Below are positions 34,720 through 45,100 of a stretch of DNA of 64,000 nucleotides, in pieces. The notes under the pieces are model-generated. The model was not told where the DNA came from, did not search any database, and worked only from the letters and a program-made list of their open reading frames with translations. Each line of letters starts with the position of its first letter. Positions within the stretch are counted from its first letter, which is position 1. The translations under genes were made by a program, and so were the position numbers. Origin of the DNA: Nostoc sp. LEGE 12450 (GTDB lineage Bacteria > Cyanobacteriota > Cyanobacteriia > Cyanobacteriales > Nostocaceae); NCBI RefSeq assembly GCF_015206895.1, contig NZ_JADEXU010000001.1, positions 1 through 64,000 on the forward strand, written 5' to 3'.

Positions 34720-36024
34720 ATGATTCATCCAATTAACTCTGACAAAACCCAACTAGATGCCCTCATTAGTCACGGAATGTCCAATCGGCAAACCAACAAT
34801 AACCTTGCCGAATCCTACAAAGAACAGCGACAGAGCTTTCTACTGAAACGCCTACAATTGCAGGCTCAGATTATGCTGGTAGCTGGCTTGACTTTAATCG
34901 CTTTTTTCCTTTGGGCAAATTCATATCTAGAAGCCAAGATATACGCTTTTAAAATTGGGATTGTCGTAGAATTATTCATTTTTATTTGTTGGGGTTTATG
35001 TAAAACTCCTATCGGTCGTCGCCATCCTGACTTAATTTTTTTGAGTTTATGCTGGGCTGTAACTTGTGTTGTCCAAATTGATATAGCTTTATTGTTTAAT
35101 AATCTGGAACCTAGAAGCAATATTTGGACTTTGATGTTTCTTACTCAGGCTACAATTATACCAGTTCAATGGTGGATGCATTTAATATCTCAATTCGGAA
35201 CAATAATTTGCTATTTAATCTTATATTTCTTATATAATCCTATATTGAAGAATCCATCAGCTTTTTATGCTGAACAAGGATTATACTTCTTTTGGACTTG
35301 CATAATTTGTGTATTTTCTGTATTCTTATACGAACGCTTGCGAAAAAAAGAATTTTATGCACGTAAAGCAATGGAACTGGCGCAGCAAAAATCGGAACGG
35401 CTACTACTAAATATTCTGCCAGGGATGATTGCGGAACAATTAAAACAACAGCCTACAACTATTGCTGATAGTTTTATGGAAGTTACGGTATTATTTGCCG
35501 ATATTGTTGGTTTTACAGAGCTTTCAGCTCGGACATCTCCTACGGAATTAGTCGAGTTCTTAAATACAATATTCTGTTTGTTTGACCAATTAGCAGAACT
35601 TCACGGAGTAGAGAAAATCAAGACTATTGGCGACGCATATATGGCTGTTGCCGGATTGCCAAATCAGTCTAACGATCATGCTTCAGCCATAGCTAATATG
35701 GCGTTGGATATGCAAAATGCTATAGCTATGTTTAATGCAGAAAATAATCAATTATTTAGCATCCGTATTGGCATTAGTACAGGACCAGTTGTAGCAGGAG
35801 TGATTGGGCTGAAAAAATTTGCTTACGATCTATGGGGAGATACAGTAAATACTGCTAGTAGAATGGAATCACATGGAATAGCCGGTAGTATCCAGGTCTG
35901 TGAAGCAACTTATCAGCTTTTAAAAGATAAATACTTATTCGATAAACGAGGTTTAATTCAGGTTAAAGGCAAAGGAGAAATGATGACTTATATCCTAAAG
36001 GAACTTAATTTAAAACTAATATAA
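34720..36024 (+). CDS. Membrane-bound adenylate cyclase (class III)
   Basis: 434 residues. About six membrane helices fill residues 45-205 (MLVAGLTLIAFFLWA to FFWTCIICVFSVFLY), followed by a coiled connector and one class III cyclase domain (about 245-430). Metal Asp in LFADIVGFTE, second metal site TIGDAYMAVAG, transition-state Asn/Arg in NTASRME. The adenine-selecting Lys (EKIKTIGD) and Asp (YDLWGDTVN) are both present, so the product should be cAMP. ATG 34720 is used; ATG 34777 is possible. It is followed on the same strand by a hybrid histidine kinase but separated by a repeat. Confidence 0.9.
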   Translation: MIHPINSDKTQLDALISHGMSNRQTNNNLAESYKEQRQSFLLKRLQLQAQIMLVAGLTLIAFFLWANSYLEAKIYAFKIGIVVELFIFICWGLCKTPIGRRHPDLIFLSLCWAVTCVVQIDIALLFNNLEPRSNIWTLMFLTQATIIPVQWWMHLISQFGTIICYLILYFLYNPILKNPSAFYAEQGLYFFWTCIICVFSVFLYERLRKKEFYARKAMELAQQKSERLLLNILPGMIAEQLKQQPTTIADSFMEVTVLFADIVGFTELSARTSPTELVEFLNTIFCLFDQLAELHGVEKIKTIGDAYMAVAGLPNQSNDHASAIANMALDMQNAIAMFNAENNQLFSIRIGISTGPVVAGVIGLKKFAYDLWGDTVNTASRMESHGIAGSIQVCEATYQLLKDKYLFDKRGLIQVKGKGEMMTYILKELNLKLI

Positions 36025-36182
36025 GTATGCTGTTTGACGGAGATAGAGAAATATAAAATATATAATTAGAGCGATAAATTTTAGCTGTTTTACCTTTGCT
36101 AAAACTAAGTTTTAATACTTTAGATAGATTCACAGCAAATAACTGCTTTAATGTGTATTATTTCGATGCATAATAAATATTG

Positions 36183-36231
36183 AGCGATGTCTACGGCGGG
36201 CTGTGACGCTCGCAGACTCGCTAACGCGTCG
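36183..36231. repeat. Dispersed repeat (GCGATGTCTACGGCGGGCTG type)
   Basis: Begins GCGATGTCTACGGCGGGCTG and continues with GACGCTCGCAGACTCGC. A close relative lies inside the histidine kinase gene at 55175-55203. It contributes a misleading ATG upstream of the hybrid kinase. Confidence 0.7.
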
Positions 36232-36277
36232 CATTCTCTAGCTGATTTGGGGAATAATCCTTTAGCTAGCTGCATAA

Positions 36278-36283
36278 AAGGAG
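36278..36283 (+). promoter_or_regulatory. Ribosome binding site for the TTG-started hybrid kinase
   Basis: AAGGAG followed after 8 nt by an in-frame TTG (36292). This is a better start than the ATG at 36187, which lies in a dispersed repeat and has no SD. Confidence 0.6.
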
Positions 36284-36291
36284 AAGCCACA

Positions 36292-39200
36292 TTGAAAGGA
36301 ACACGTTCCCTTCTAGCACCCTATGCTGTTGCACTATTGGCTGTTGGTAGCGCATTGCTACTAACACTATTGCTACAGCCACTACTGAAACCAACTATTT
36401 TCCTGCTGTTTTTTGCTGCCGTAGCGGTTAGTGCTTGGTATGGTGGTATCGAAGCAGGGCTGCTGGCTACTGCTTTGTCTACTTTAACTGTTAGCTATTT
36501 TTTCTTAGAGCCAGTGTTTTCGCTCTCGGTTGCGAGTCTAGACAACATAAGACGGTTAGGCTTGTTTGTCCTGGTGACAACATTCATCACCTTGCTCAAC
36601 TCAGAGTTACGCACTGCCAAACAACATCTTCAAATGAGTTTGCAGAAGTTAAAAGTGAGCGAGGCAAAGTTGAGAAGGTTGGTAGAGTCTAACATTATTG
36701 GGATAATTGTAGCCAATATGGATGGGGCGATCGCAGAAGCCAATGATGCTTTTTTACGAATGGTAGGTTATTCGCAAGAAGATTTACTTGCCGGGCGGGT
36801 TCGGTGGCGCGATATAATCTCACCAAAATATATTGAAGCAAACAACAGTGCGATCGCAGAACTCAAAGCCAAAGGTGTGTGTCAGCCTTTTGAGAACGAA
36901 TACATCCGCAAAGATCAGAACTGTGTTCCCATCCTGCTAGGTTCTGCTTTGTTAGAAAATAATTCTAACGATATTATCTCTTTTGTCCTTGATTTAAGCG
37001 AACGCAAACAGGTAGAGCTTGCCCTATGCCAAAGCGAAGAACGCTACCGCGCTTTTTTAGAGCAGAGTTCAGAAGGTATTTGGTGCATTGAACTAGAAGT
37101 ACCAATTTCGCCAGATTGTCCAGAAGATGAACAAATTCAACATTTTTACCAATATGTTTACTTGGCCGAATGTAACAATGTGATGGCACAGATGTATGGC
37201 TGTTCTCGTGCTGAAGAAATTATCAACGCCAGACTAGGAGATTTTCTCATTCCCTCCGATCCACATAATATTGCATACCTGCGTAATTTTATCCGTTCTA
37301 ACTACCGATTAATCGATGCAGAATCTCACGAAATAAATAAGCAAGGTAATTCCAAATATTTTTTGAATAATCTAGTGGGAATTGTCGAAAATGGGCTTTT
37401 AGTCAGAGCGTGGGGAACTCAACGCGATATCACAGAACGCAAACAAGCAGAAGCAGCACTAAATCAACAAGAAGAGCAACTGCGGCTAATTACAAATGCT
37501 GTGCCTGTCCAGATTTCTTATGTTGATACTCAGCAGCGTTATCGCTTTAATAACAAAGGATATGAAGACTGGTTTGGACTTCCCGCTTCCGAAATTTATG
37601 GTAAACACATTAGAGAAATTATGGGAGAGTCGGTTTATCAGTCAATTCTTCCTTATGTAGAAGCAGTACTTTCTGGAGAGAAAGTCACTTATGAAACCCA
37701 ATTACCTCATAAAGATGGCACACACCATTACATAAATGTAAGTTATGTTCCCCAGTTCAGCGAGCAAGGAAAAGTTGAAGGATTTGTTGCCTTAATCACA
37801 GATATTACACTTCACAAGTTAGCAGAAGCAGCTCTGAAACAGAGCGAGAAACGGTTAAAGACACTCACCGAAAAAGTCCGCATAATTCCTTGGGAGGTAA
37901 ATGCCACTACCGGAAATTTTACTTATGTAGGACCGCAAACCGTTGAGATTCTTGGTTATCCATTATCAGACTGGTACATCGATGATTTCTGGCAAAAACA
38001 CATGCATCCAGAAGATCGCGAGTGGGCTATTCAGTATTGCCAAGAATCTTCGCTGTCACTGAATAATTACGAATTTGAATACAGAATGTTGGCTGCTGAT
38101 GGCAGAGTTGTGTGGCTGTATGACATTATTAATGTCGTGCGAGATGAGAATGGGCCGCAGCTACTACATGGGTTTATGCTCGATATTACCGATCGCAAGC
38201 AAGCAGAGCAAGAACGCGAACAACTGCTTGAGCGCGAAAAAGCAGCACGCGCTGATGCAGAATCAGCAAACCGGATGAAGGATGAGTTTCTCGCCACCCT
38301 CTCCCACGAACTCCGTACACCCTTAAACGCCATATTAGGTTGGACGCAGCTACTGAGAAATCGTAAGTTTGATGAGGCTACTACTGCGCGGGCGTTAGAA
38401 ACAATTGAGCGTAACACTAAATCCCTGACACAACTGATCGAAGATGTCCTAGATGTATCACGGATTATTAGGGGCACACTTCATCTCAGTATCCATCGGA
38501 TAAAACTTGTACCACTTGTAGAGGCGGCAATTGATACTGTGCGCCCAGCAGCTGAGGCTAAAGAGATTAACATCAAGTGTAGATTCGATCCTGAAGTTGG
38601 GGTAGTTGTGGGTGATACCAACCGCTTGCAACAGGTTGTGTGGAACTTGCTCTCCAACGCCGTCAAGTTTACACCCAAGGGTGGAAGAGTTGATGTGCAA
38701 TTAGAGCGGATTGAATCTTCCGTGCAAATTCGGGTAAGCGATACGGGAGCGGGAATTGCTGCCGAATTCCTCCCCCATGTATTTGAACGTTTTCGTCAAG
38801 CTGACAGTTCCAGCACGCGATCGCATGGCGGACTAGGATTAGGGTTAGCGATCGTCCGTCACTTGGTAGAATTACACGGTGGCACAGTCTCTGTTGAAAG
38901 TCTAGGAGTTGGACAGGGAGCGACATTCATTGTCAATCTGCCGATGAAAGCCGTTTATGTAGAGGCTAATACAGCAGAGCAACCTTCATCTCTGGTGGAT
39001 GTCCCAGAGGCTAATAATTACCTGCCGAGATTAGATGACTTGCGAGTGCTAATTGTTGATGATGAGGCAGACGCGCGTCATTTACTCACCACAATTCTGG
39101 GACAGTATGGGGCGCAAGTCATAGCAGCTGCATCTGCTTGTGAAGCCCTGCTTGCTTTGCAACAATTTCGCCCCCATATACTGGTGAGCGATATCGGAAT

Positions 39201-39411
39201 GCCACAACAAGATGGCTACGCACTAATTCGTCAAGTGAGGGCGCTACCAACAGATCAAGGAGGGCGGATTCCAGCAGTGGCGCTGACAGCCTACGCTAGG
39301 GCAGAAGATCGCACGCAAGCTTTGTTAGCAGGCTTTCAACTCCACGTCCCCAAACCAGTAAATCCCTCTGAGTTAGCAGTTGTAGTTGCCAACCTCACTG
39401 GACGCACTTGA
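36292..39411 (+). CDS. Hybrid histidine kinase with DUF4118 and PAS domains
   Basis: About 1039 residues from TTG 36292 (1074 from ATG 36187). The N-terminal KdpD-like DUF4118 membrane region has about four helices (residues 10-90). It is followed by four PAS/PAC sensor units (about 120-245, 250-400, 415-535, 540-660), a HisKA domain with LSHELRTPLN (phospho-acceptor His about 672), HATPase (NLLSNAVKF, DTGAGI, GLGLGLAI), and a C-terminal receiver with VLIVDDEAD and phospho-acceptor Asp in LVSDIGMPQQDG. The complete output is an autophosphorylating sensor with its own receiver. Ligand unknown. A strong hairpin at 39520-39559 follows. Confidence 0.9.
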   Translation: MKGTRSLLAPYAVALLAVGSALLLTLLLQPLLKPTIFLLFFAAVAVSAWYGGIEAGLLATALSTLTVSYFFLEPVFSLSVASLDNIRRLGLFVLVTTFITLLNSELRTAKQHLQMSLQKLKVSEAKLRRLVESNIIGIIVANMDGAIAEANDAFLRMVGYSQEDLLAGRVRWRDIISPKYIEANNSAIAELKAKGVCQPFENEYIRKDQNCVPILLGSALLENNSNDIISFVLDLSERKQVELALCQSEERYRAFLEQSSEGIWCIELEVPISPDCPEDEQIQHFYQYVYLAECNNVMAQMYGCSRAEEIINARLGDFLIPSDPHNIAYLRNFIRSNYRLIDAESHEINKQGNSKYFLNNLVGIVENGLLVRAWGTQRDITERKQAEAALNQQEEQLRLITNAVPVQISYVDTQQRYRFNNKGYEDWFGLPASEIYGKHIREIMGESVYQSILPYVEAVLSGEKVTYETQLPHKDGTHHYINVSYVPQFSEQGKVEGFVALITDITLHKLAEAALKQSEKRLKTLTEKVRIIPWEVNATTGNFTYVGPQTVEILGYPLSDWYIDDFWQKHMHPEDREWAIQYCQESSLSLNNYEFEYRMLAADGRVVWLYDIINVVRDENGPQLLHGFMLDITDRKQAEQEREQLLEREKAARADAESANRMKDEFLATLSHELRTPLNAILGWTQLLRNRKFDEATTARALETIERNTKSLTQLIEDVLDVSRIIRGTLHLSIHRIKLVPLVEAAIDTVRPAAEAKEINIKCRFDPEVGVVVGDTNRLQQVVWNLLSNAVKFTPKGGRVDVQLERIESSVQIRVSDTGAGIAAEFLPHVFERFRQADSSSTRSHGGLGLGLAIVRHLVELHGGTVSVESLGVGQGATFIVNLPMKAVYVEANTAEQPSSLVDVPEANNYLPRLDDLRVLIVDDEADARHLLTTILGQYGAQVIAAASACEALLALQQFRPHILVSDIGMPQQDGYALIRQVRALPTDQGGRIPAVALTAYARAEDRTQALLAGFQLHVPKPVNPSELAVVVANLTGRT

Positions 39412-39519
39412 ATAATTAAAAATTAAAAATTAAAAATTCAAAATTCAAAATTCAAGATGAATTTAATATTTCTTTTGCTTTTTACTTTTGCCTTGTTTGA
39501 TGAATTTTTATAATGGTTC

Positions 39520-39559
39520 ACGAGTATTAAAGGCTTATTAGTGAGCCTTTAATACTCGT
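39520..39559 (+). terminator. Strong hairpin after the hybrid kinase
   Basis: Perfect 16-bp arms ACGAGTATTAAAGGCT / AGCCTTTAATACTCGT with an 8-nt loop, about 110 bp downstream of the kinase stop. The arm sequence AATACTCG is shared with the following 42-bp repeats, so it may instead belong to that repeat family. Confidence 0.45.
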
Positions 39560-39563
39560 CAAC

Positions 39564-39752
39564 GGAGTTCAAATACTCGGCGACGGAGTTCAAAGGTGGA
39601 TTCATCCAGTTCAAATACTCGGCGACGGAGTTCAAAGGTGGATTCATCCAGTTCAAATACTCGGCGACGGAGATAAAAGGTGGATTCATCCAGTTCAAAT
39701 ACTCGTTAACGGAGATAAAAGGTGGATTCATCCGGCTCAAATACTCGTTAAC
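39564..39752. repeat. 42-bp tandem repeat, four copies plus a partial
   Basis: Units begin at 39585, 39627, 39669 and 39711 (GGAGTTCAAAGGTGGATTCA ... AATACTCGGCGAC). The last two carry GGAGATAAAAGG and end in CTCGTTAAC. A 21-bp deleted unit precedes at 39564-39584. The period of 14 codons keeps the minus strand open, giving MNPPFISVNEYLNW repeats. Confidence 0.9.
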
Positions 39753-39938
39753 GGTTTTTTGATGACACGCTGCTAATCGCAAAGACGCGATAAATCGCGT
39801 CTCTTGCCTTAACCGAACCGTATTGTGCTGTGCCCTTACGAAAGATATGGTTTTTAACGTTAATCCATATTTGGTATTTCTTGTCAATGCGTAAGTCTTA
39901 TAGAATTAGAATTGATGTGACGTTTCTTAGTAGCTAAA

Positions 39939-41783
39939 GTGTCAGATTCTCTGCCATTGCGCGATCGCTATATTGCCTTAATCGATGAAATTGTTGAAAC
40001 CACCCTCAAGGGCAAAATTAGCTCTGTTGAGATGGTGTACCAAATGCTGCTTAAAGGAATTACTTCCGGTACAGGGGAGGTATTTGAGTTAGTTTTGAGC
40101 GATCGCTTGAATGCCCTCCAAAGCCAAGTAGATGGTGAAAAAGATGAACTCAAGAAAGCTAAAGCTACTCGCAGTTTGAGAGCCATTAAGACCATTCAGA
40201 GTCAATGGCAACGTTGGCAAGAGCAAAACAAAACTACAGAAGCGATCGCTTCGGCAGTTACAGAAATTACCACAGCCCCGGCTGACGAGCGACTGGCGAC
40301 ATTTTTACGGATTACTGACCCAAATCAGAAGTATCCGCTAAATTTACAACAACTACAGCAATTATCAAAAGCATTACAGCAATTTGCCCAGGCAGATAGT
40401 GATTTAGAACAGTTTTCCGAAGGGATTACCCGTGGTTTAGCTTCTTGGCAGCGATTGCAAGACAACTTGCTCAGTTGGATGTACGAGCAAAAAGAAGCTT
40501 TAGGATTTGGCGGCGTACCGGGAGAACGTGGCCCTTGGGCAAGTTGGGCGAAACAACTCAATAGTGAGTTACCCAAAGCACTGCTTCGCACCTTAGCGAT
40601 GGAAGAATCAGCAATTGAGTTTGCCCAGCGACAACGGGGAATCACCCTGAGAGATTGGGTGGAAATGGCATTAATTTTACAGTTCTTGCAACGGGGGCTA
40701 ATTAACTGGTTTGACCAACAAGCTTACGATGTTAAGGCCGGGCCAAAGTTGTCCATTTCCACTTTTTTGACCTTTGCAGTGATTTGGAGTCAATTAGCCA
40801 GTGGTTTTGCAAGCATTGGGACAGTATACGCCGATGCCTGTTCTCAAATCATGCTCCAGATTTTGCGAACCTTTGCCCAGCGTCCATATTTTCCCTTTTA
40901 CGGGGGGATATTTGCCTCTTTTACTGGTACTTATTTACGAGATGCCCTCGATTATTTGGATGAACCATTGCGACGAGGCGAGGGAACCCAAGAAAAGGCG
41001 CGGATATTGACCCTTTTAGGTTATTCTCAGCGTGCTTTGGGGCAATACCAGCGCTCAATTGATTTTCATCAGCAGGCGTTAGAGATAGCCAGGAATGCAG
41101 GCGATCGCGCTTGTGAAATAGCCAATCTCAACCACCTCAGCCGCACCTACGTGCAACAGCAAAATTATGCTGAAGCAATTAACTACAGCCAACGAGCATT
41201 AATATTGAGTCGGCAAGCAGGCGATAGAACAGGAGAAGCCAACGCGCTGGTAAATTTGGGTTACAGCGAAGTCATGCAGGCTCAAGAACTGGAGAATCTA
41301 GAACCTGAAACTTATGAAGCCGCAATTAATTATTTGGAACAAGGTTTAAAATTATCAGAAAAATTAGGCGATATTCAAAGTAAAGCTTTATGTGTGAGTA
41401 GCTTAGGAATCGCTTATCTAGTAATTGGAGAACACCAAACTGCAATTAAATATTTGGAGGATGGCTTTAAAACAGCGCAAGTTTCCGGCGATTTGTATCT
41501 CCAGGGACGGAACCTAGCTTATTTAGCAGAAGCTTATTATCATCTCCACAATTCGGAAAAAACTGTTTACACAGGCTGTTTGGGAATGTATCTTTTGGAG
41601 CAAATTGCTTCTAATGAGTGGCGGCAAGCGGCAGGGTTACTAACAATTTTGCAGGGGCAAATTGGGGCAGAAGCTTTCCAAAATTTCTTACAGCAACATC
41701 GCCCTAAAATAATTGCGGTTATCGGTGTAGATGGGTATGATTACATTCCAAAATTATTAGAGATATACAAGCAAGATATGTGA
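39939..41783 (+). CDS. Tetratricopeptide repeat protein
   Basis: 614 residues from a GTG start. The N-terminal 330 residues are helical and specific to cyanobacterial proteins, with a hydrophobic stretch near 270-300. From about 345 to 540 there are at least four TPR units (ILTLLGYSQRALGQYQRSID, ANLNHLSRTYVQQQNYAEAI, ANALVNLGYSEV, AYLVIGEHQTAIKYLEDGF). TPR arrays mediate protein-protein contacts; the partner is unknown. Monocistronic, flanked by repeat-rich gaps. Confidence 0.88.
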   Translation: MSDSLPLRDRYIALIDEIVETTLKGKISSVEMVYQMLLKGITSGTGEVFELVLSDRLNALQSQVDGEKDELKKAKATRSLRAIKTIQSQWQRWQEQNKTTEAIASAVTEITTAPADERLATFLRITDPNQKYPLNLQQLQQLSKALQQFAQADSDLEQFSEGITRGLASWQRLQDNLLSWMYEQKEALGFGGVPGERGPWASWAKQLNSELPKALLRTLAMEESAIEFAQRQRGITLRDWVEMALILQFLQRGLINWFDQQAYDVKAGPKLSISTFLTFAVIWSQLASGFASIGTVYADACSQIMLQILRTFAQRPYFPFYGGIFASFTGTYLRDALDYLDEPLRRGEGTQEKARILTLLGYSQRALGQYQRSIDFHQQALEIARNAGDRACEIANLNHLSRTYVQQQNYAEAINYSQRALILSRQAGDRTGEANALVNLGYSEVMQAQELENLEPETYEAAINYLEQGLKLSEKLGDIQSKALCVSSLGIAYLVIGEHQTAIKYLEDGFKTAQVSGDLYLQGRNLAYLAEAYYHLHNSEKTVYTGCLGMYLLEQIASNEWRQAAGLLTILQGQIGAEAFQNFLQQHRPKIIAVIGVDGYDYIPKLLEIYKQDM

Positions 41784-42137
41784 CTTCTAAAATCTCTGCT
41801 TTCTACTCGTACCTCTGCGGTTTAAAAGTAATTTATTGAACCACAGAGGCAAGGCAGCGTGGTCTTCTCCCAAAGGGAGAGGCTAGCGCCAAGGGGGTTT
41901 CCCCCATGAGCGACTGCCGCGCAGAGAACACAGAGAAAATAGAAATTATAGCGCTTCTCGAATGGAAGCAATACATTTTGACCTCTCTCCTTTTAGGAGA
42001 GAGGCTTTGATGCTCACTCCCCAACGCTAGCTTTTAAGGAGCTGGGGGTTAGGTCTGTATTTCACGCAATTGAGAACCGCTATAGGGACACAGTTTAAAA
42101 TTTATTTTTTAATTTTGAATTGTTAAGTTTGTATTGT
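41784..42137. other. Repeat-filled intergenic region
   Basis: 354 bp between the convergent TPR and CBS-GAF kinase genes. It holds the nested dispersed repeats (41836-41935) and sequence with GAGAGAGGC / CTTTTAGGAGAG motifs. No credible ORF. Confidence 0.6.
41836..41935. repeat. Dispersed repeat interrupted by a second small element
   Basis: The repeat TTGAACCACAGAGGC ... GCAGAGAACACAGAG, seen uninterrupted at 3163-3198, is split here by about 70 bp (41851-41920) containing CTTCTCCCAAAGGGAGAG and GGGGGTTTCCCCC hairpins. Confidence 0.75.
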
Positions 42138-45100
42138 CTATTTATCAGTCAATTTATCAAGATTTGTCTTGATTAAAAAATCTTGAATTCGGTTGATAAA
42201 TTCTTCTAAATCTGCGATTAAATTGGCCATACCAGTAATCTCATGTTTGCGACTTAGTATTTCTAGTTTTTCTGCCAATTTATGCATAATTGTAACTCCC
42301 ATATTCCCACTAGAACCCTTGAGATGATGAGCTTCCCATGCAATTTGTTGAAAGTCTTGAGCAGCGAATGCAGCTTTGGTAAATTCTAAATGACTTTGGC
42401 TATCTTCTTGGAACAGTTGCAAGAATTCTAACTCCAACTCTGTATCGTTATCTGAAAGTTGATGTAAGTATCCCCAATCAATTGGTAGGTCGATTAAATT
42501 TCTACTTTGACTATCTTGATTAGTAGATGTGGGTTCTGAAATCATAACTGCCTCAAAAGTAATAATTATTTCACTCCAACGCTCTAGCACTACTGCTAAA
42601 TCTTTTTTATTTACTGGTTTACTTAAATAGTCATCCATGCCTGCATCTCTACAGTTTTGTTGGTCTTCTGCCATAGCGTTAGCAGTAAGAGCAACCACCA
42701 CAGGTTGCCGATGGTTAGCAAATGAACTTGCTGAACGACGACGAATTTCTCTTGTCGTTTCCAAACCATCCAAAATTGGCATTTGATAATCCATAAAAAT
42801 CAAGTCATAAGGAATTTTATCTAAAATTTGCAAAACTTCTTGACCATTGGCGACAACATCAGCCTTGTAGCCTAAATTCTGAAGCTGCTTGAGGATGACT
42901 TTTTGATTAACAAGATTATCTTCTGCTAGCAACAATTTTAACTTGGGTTTAGTGGAATCATTTATTGGTTCTACCTGTATTGGCACAAACGGTTGCTCAA
43001 TTCTATAAACATGAGAGTCATCTAGTTTTGTTTGGCTTCCTAAGATATTCACGATTGTCTCCAGTAATCGCGATGGCTTCACTGGCTTGACCAAATAACT
43101 AGTAAATCCTATGTTTAGCGCCCTTTGCACTTCATCTGTTTGATTAGTATAGGTCATCATAATTAAAGGGATATCAGCAATGGCAGGGTTTGCCTTAATT
43201 TGTATCCCCAAATTCATCCCATCTATTTCGGACATTTGCATATCAATCACAGCTATATCATAGGGAACTCCCTGCTCGACACTTTGCTGTAAAGCTTGTA
43301 AAGCCGTAGTTGCAGAACTAGCCTCATCTACGTGTATCCCCCAACGGGTAGCTTGATGATAAATAATTTTGCGATTAGTTGCATTGTCATCTACGACTAA
43401 TAAGCGCCGTTGATTTAAAAGTTCACGTTCAGGATTCTGATAAATAGGTTGATGCTGTTTGGTGAAAGGTAACTCAAACCAAAATTTAGATCCTTGATCT
43501 ATTTGACTTTCAACCTTAATTTCTCCTCCCATCAAATTTACTAACTGTTTACAGATTGCTAATCCTAAACCTGTACCACCATACTTACGTGTAATAGAAG
43601 CATCCACTTGGGTAAATGGTTGAAAAAGTTTACTTTGGTCTTGCAATTCCATACCAATTCCCGTATCTGTAACGGAGAATTGGATAATAGCTGTAGCGTA
43701 ATTTTCTGATTGCAATTCTGCTCGTACCACCACTTCTCCATTACTGGTAAACTTAATAGCATTACCTATCAGGTTCATCAGAACTTGCCGTAAGCGATTA
43801 GCATCTCCTTGGAGATAAGTCGGGACATTGCGATGAATCAAGGCGGCAATTTTTAATCCCTTATGATGGGCTTGAGGGGCCAACAATTCTAAAACTTCTT
43901 CAACGCAAGTGGATAAATCAAAATCCAGAGTTTCAAGCATCATTTCCCCGGCCTCAAGTTTGGATAAATCCAAAATCTCATTGATGAGATATAGAAGCGC
44001 GTCGCCACTGACACTAATTGTTTCTGCTAAATCTTTTTGTTCTGGTGTTAAAGAAGTTTCTAATAGCAAACCAGTCATTCCCAAAACAGCGTTCATGGGA
44101 GTACGAATTTCATGGCTCATGTTCGCCAAAAAACTACTTTTGGCTTGCGAAGCCAACTCTGCTTGTTGACGAGCAATTTCAAGTTCTTGTCGTTGCAGGG
44201 TTTCGGCTTCTAGTAACTTGGCTTGAGTTAAAGCAATGCCTATTTGGTTAGCTAGTTCTCCTAAAAATTCAATTTCCCAGCTGACCCATTGTCGGGAATG
44301 ACTACATTGATGGGCAATGAGAAATCCCCAAAGTTCATGTTTGAGGATAATGGGGACAACAACGTTAGCTTTAACAGCAAATCTTTGCAGTAATTCAATG
44401 TGACAAGGATGGATATTAGCTTTTTCGATATCAGTAAAAGCTTGTATCCGTCCTTCACGGTATTTCTGGATGTATTTTTCCTCGAAACAAGTGTCGATAA
44501 TATTCTGTCCCAAAACTGCGGAAAAGTTGGGAAGTACTGCCTCTTGAAGCGCAGTTAACGAATAATTTGATTCTAGCTGGAAGATTAATACACGGTCTGC
44601 TTTTAGAAGCTTTTGCACCTCTGTAACGCTGGTTTTGAGTACTTCATCAATTTGTAAAGATTCACGAATTTTTAGGGTGACATTGGCTAACAATTTCGCT
44701 CGCAAGTTTTGTTGTTGCAATTCATTCTCTGCTGTTTTAAGCTGCTGGTAAGCAGTAGCTTGTTGAATTGCGATCGCCATCTGGGTCGAAAGCTGTTGCA
44801 CTAGAGAGATTTCTTCAGCTTGCCAAACTCGAGGAGCAAGACTCTCAACAACGCTCAGTAATCCCCACAGATTGCCACCTTGGATAATTGGAACCAAAAT
44901 TTTGGCTCTAGTCTGCAACGTTTCCAGTAGTTTTCGGTGGCAATCACTGATCTGTGCTGTGTAGATATCAGATACAACTCGAATTCTTTCATGGTGATAT
45001 AAATCAAATATATCAGTAGCAGAACAGGTATTGTAAACCTGTTTACCCAGGTAAGAAACATAACCATCCTTGACTGAATCTGCCATCACAACCATGCTCC

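Larger units (their letters stand above)
39412..39938. other. Repeat-rich intergenic region
   Basis: 527 bp filled with repeats: AATTAAAA/AATTCAAA heptamers (39412-39455), a 16-bp-arm hairpin (39520-39559), 42-bp tandem repeats (39564-39752), an AAGACGCGATAAATCGCGTCTC palindromic motif near 39781-39802 and an element end CTTAACCGAACCGTATTG (39808-39825). A minus-strand open frame through the 42-bp repeats is most likely not a gene. Confidence 0.75.

Noticed and set aside
36187-36291. N-terminal extension of the hybrid kinase from ATG 36187
   Set aside because: The ATG is part of a dispersed repeat with no SD; TTG 36292 has AAGGAG at 8 nt.
39549-39887. Minus-strand 112-codon frame with MNPPFISVNEYLNW repeats
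   Set aside because: It is made of the 42-bp tandem repeats plus dispersed-repeat sequence (including the CGCGATAAATCGCG palindrome) and has no supported start; a repeat-generated frame is more likely than a gene.
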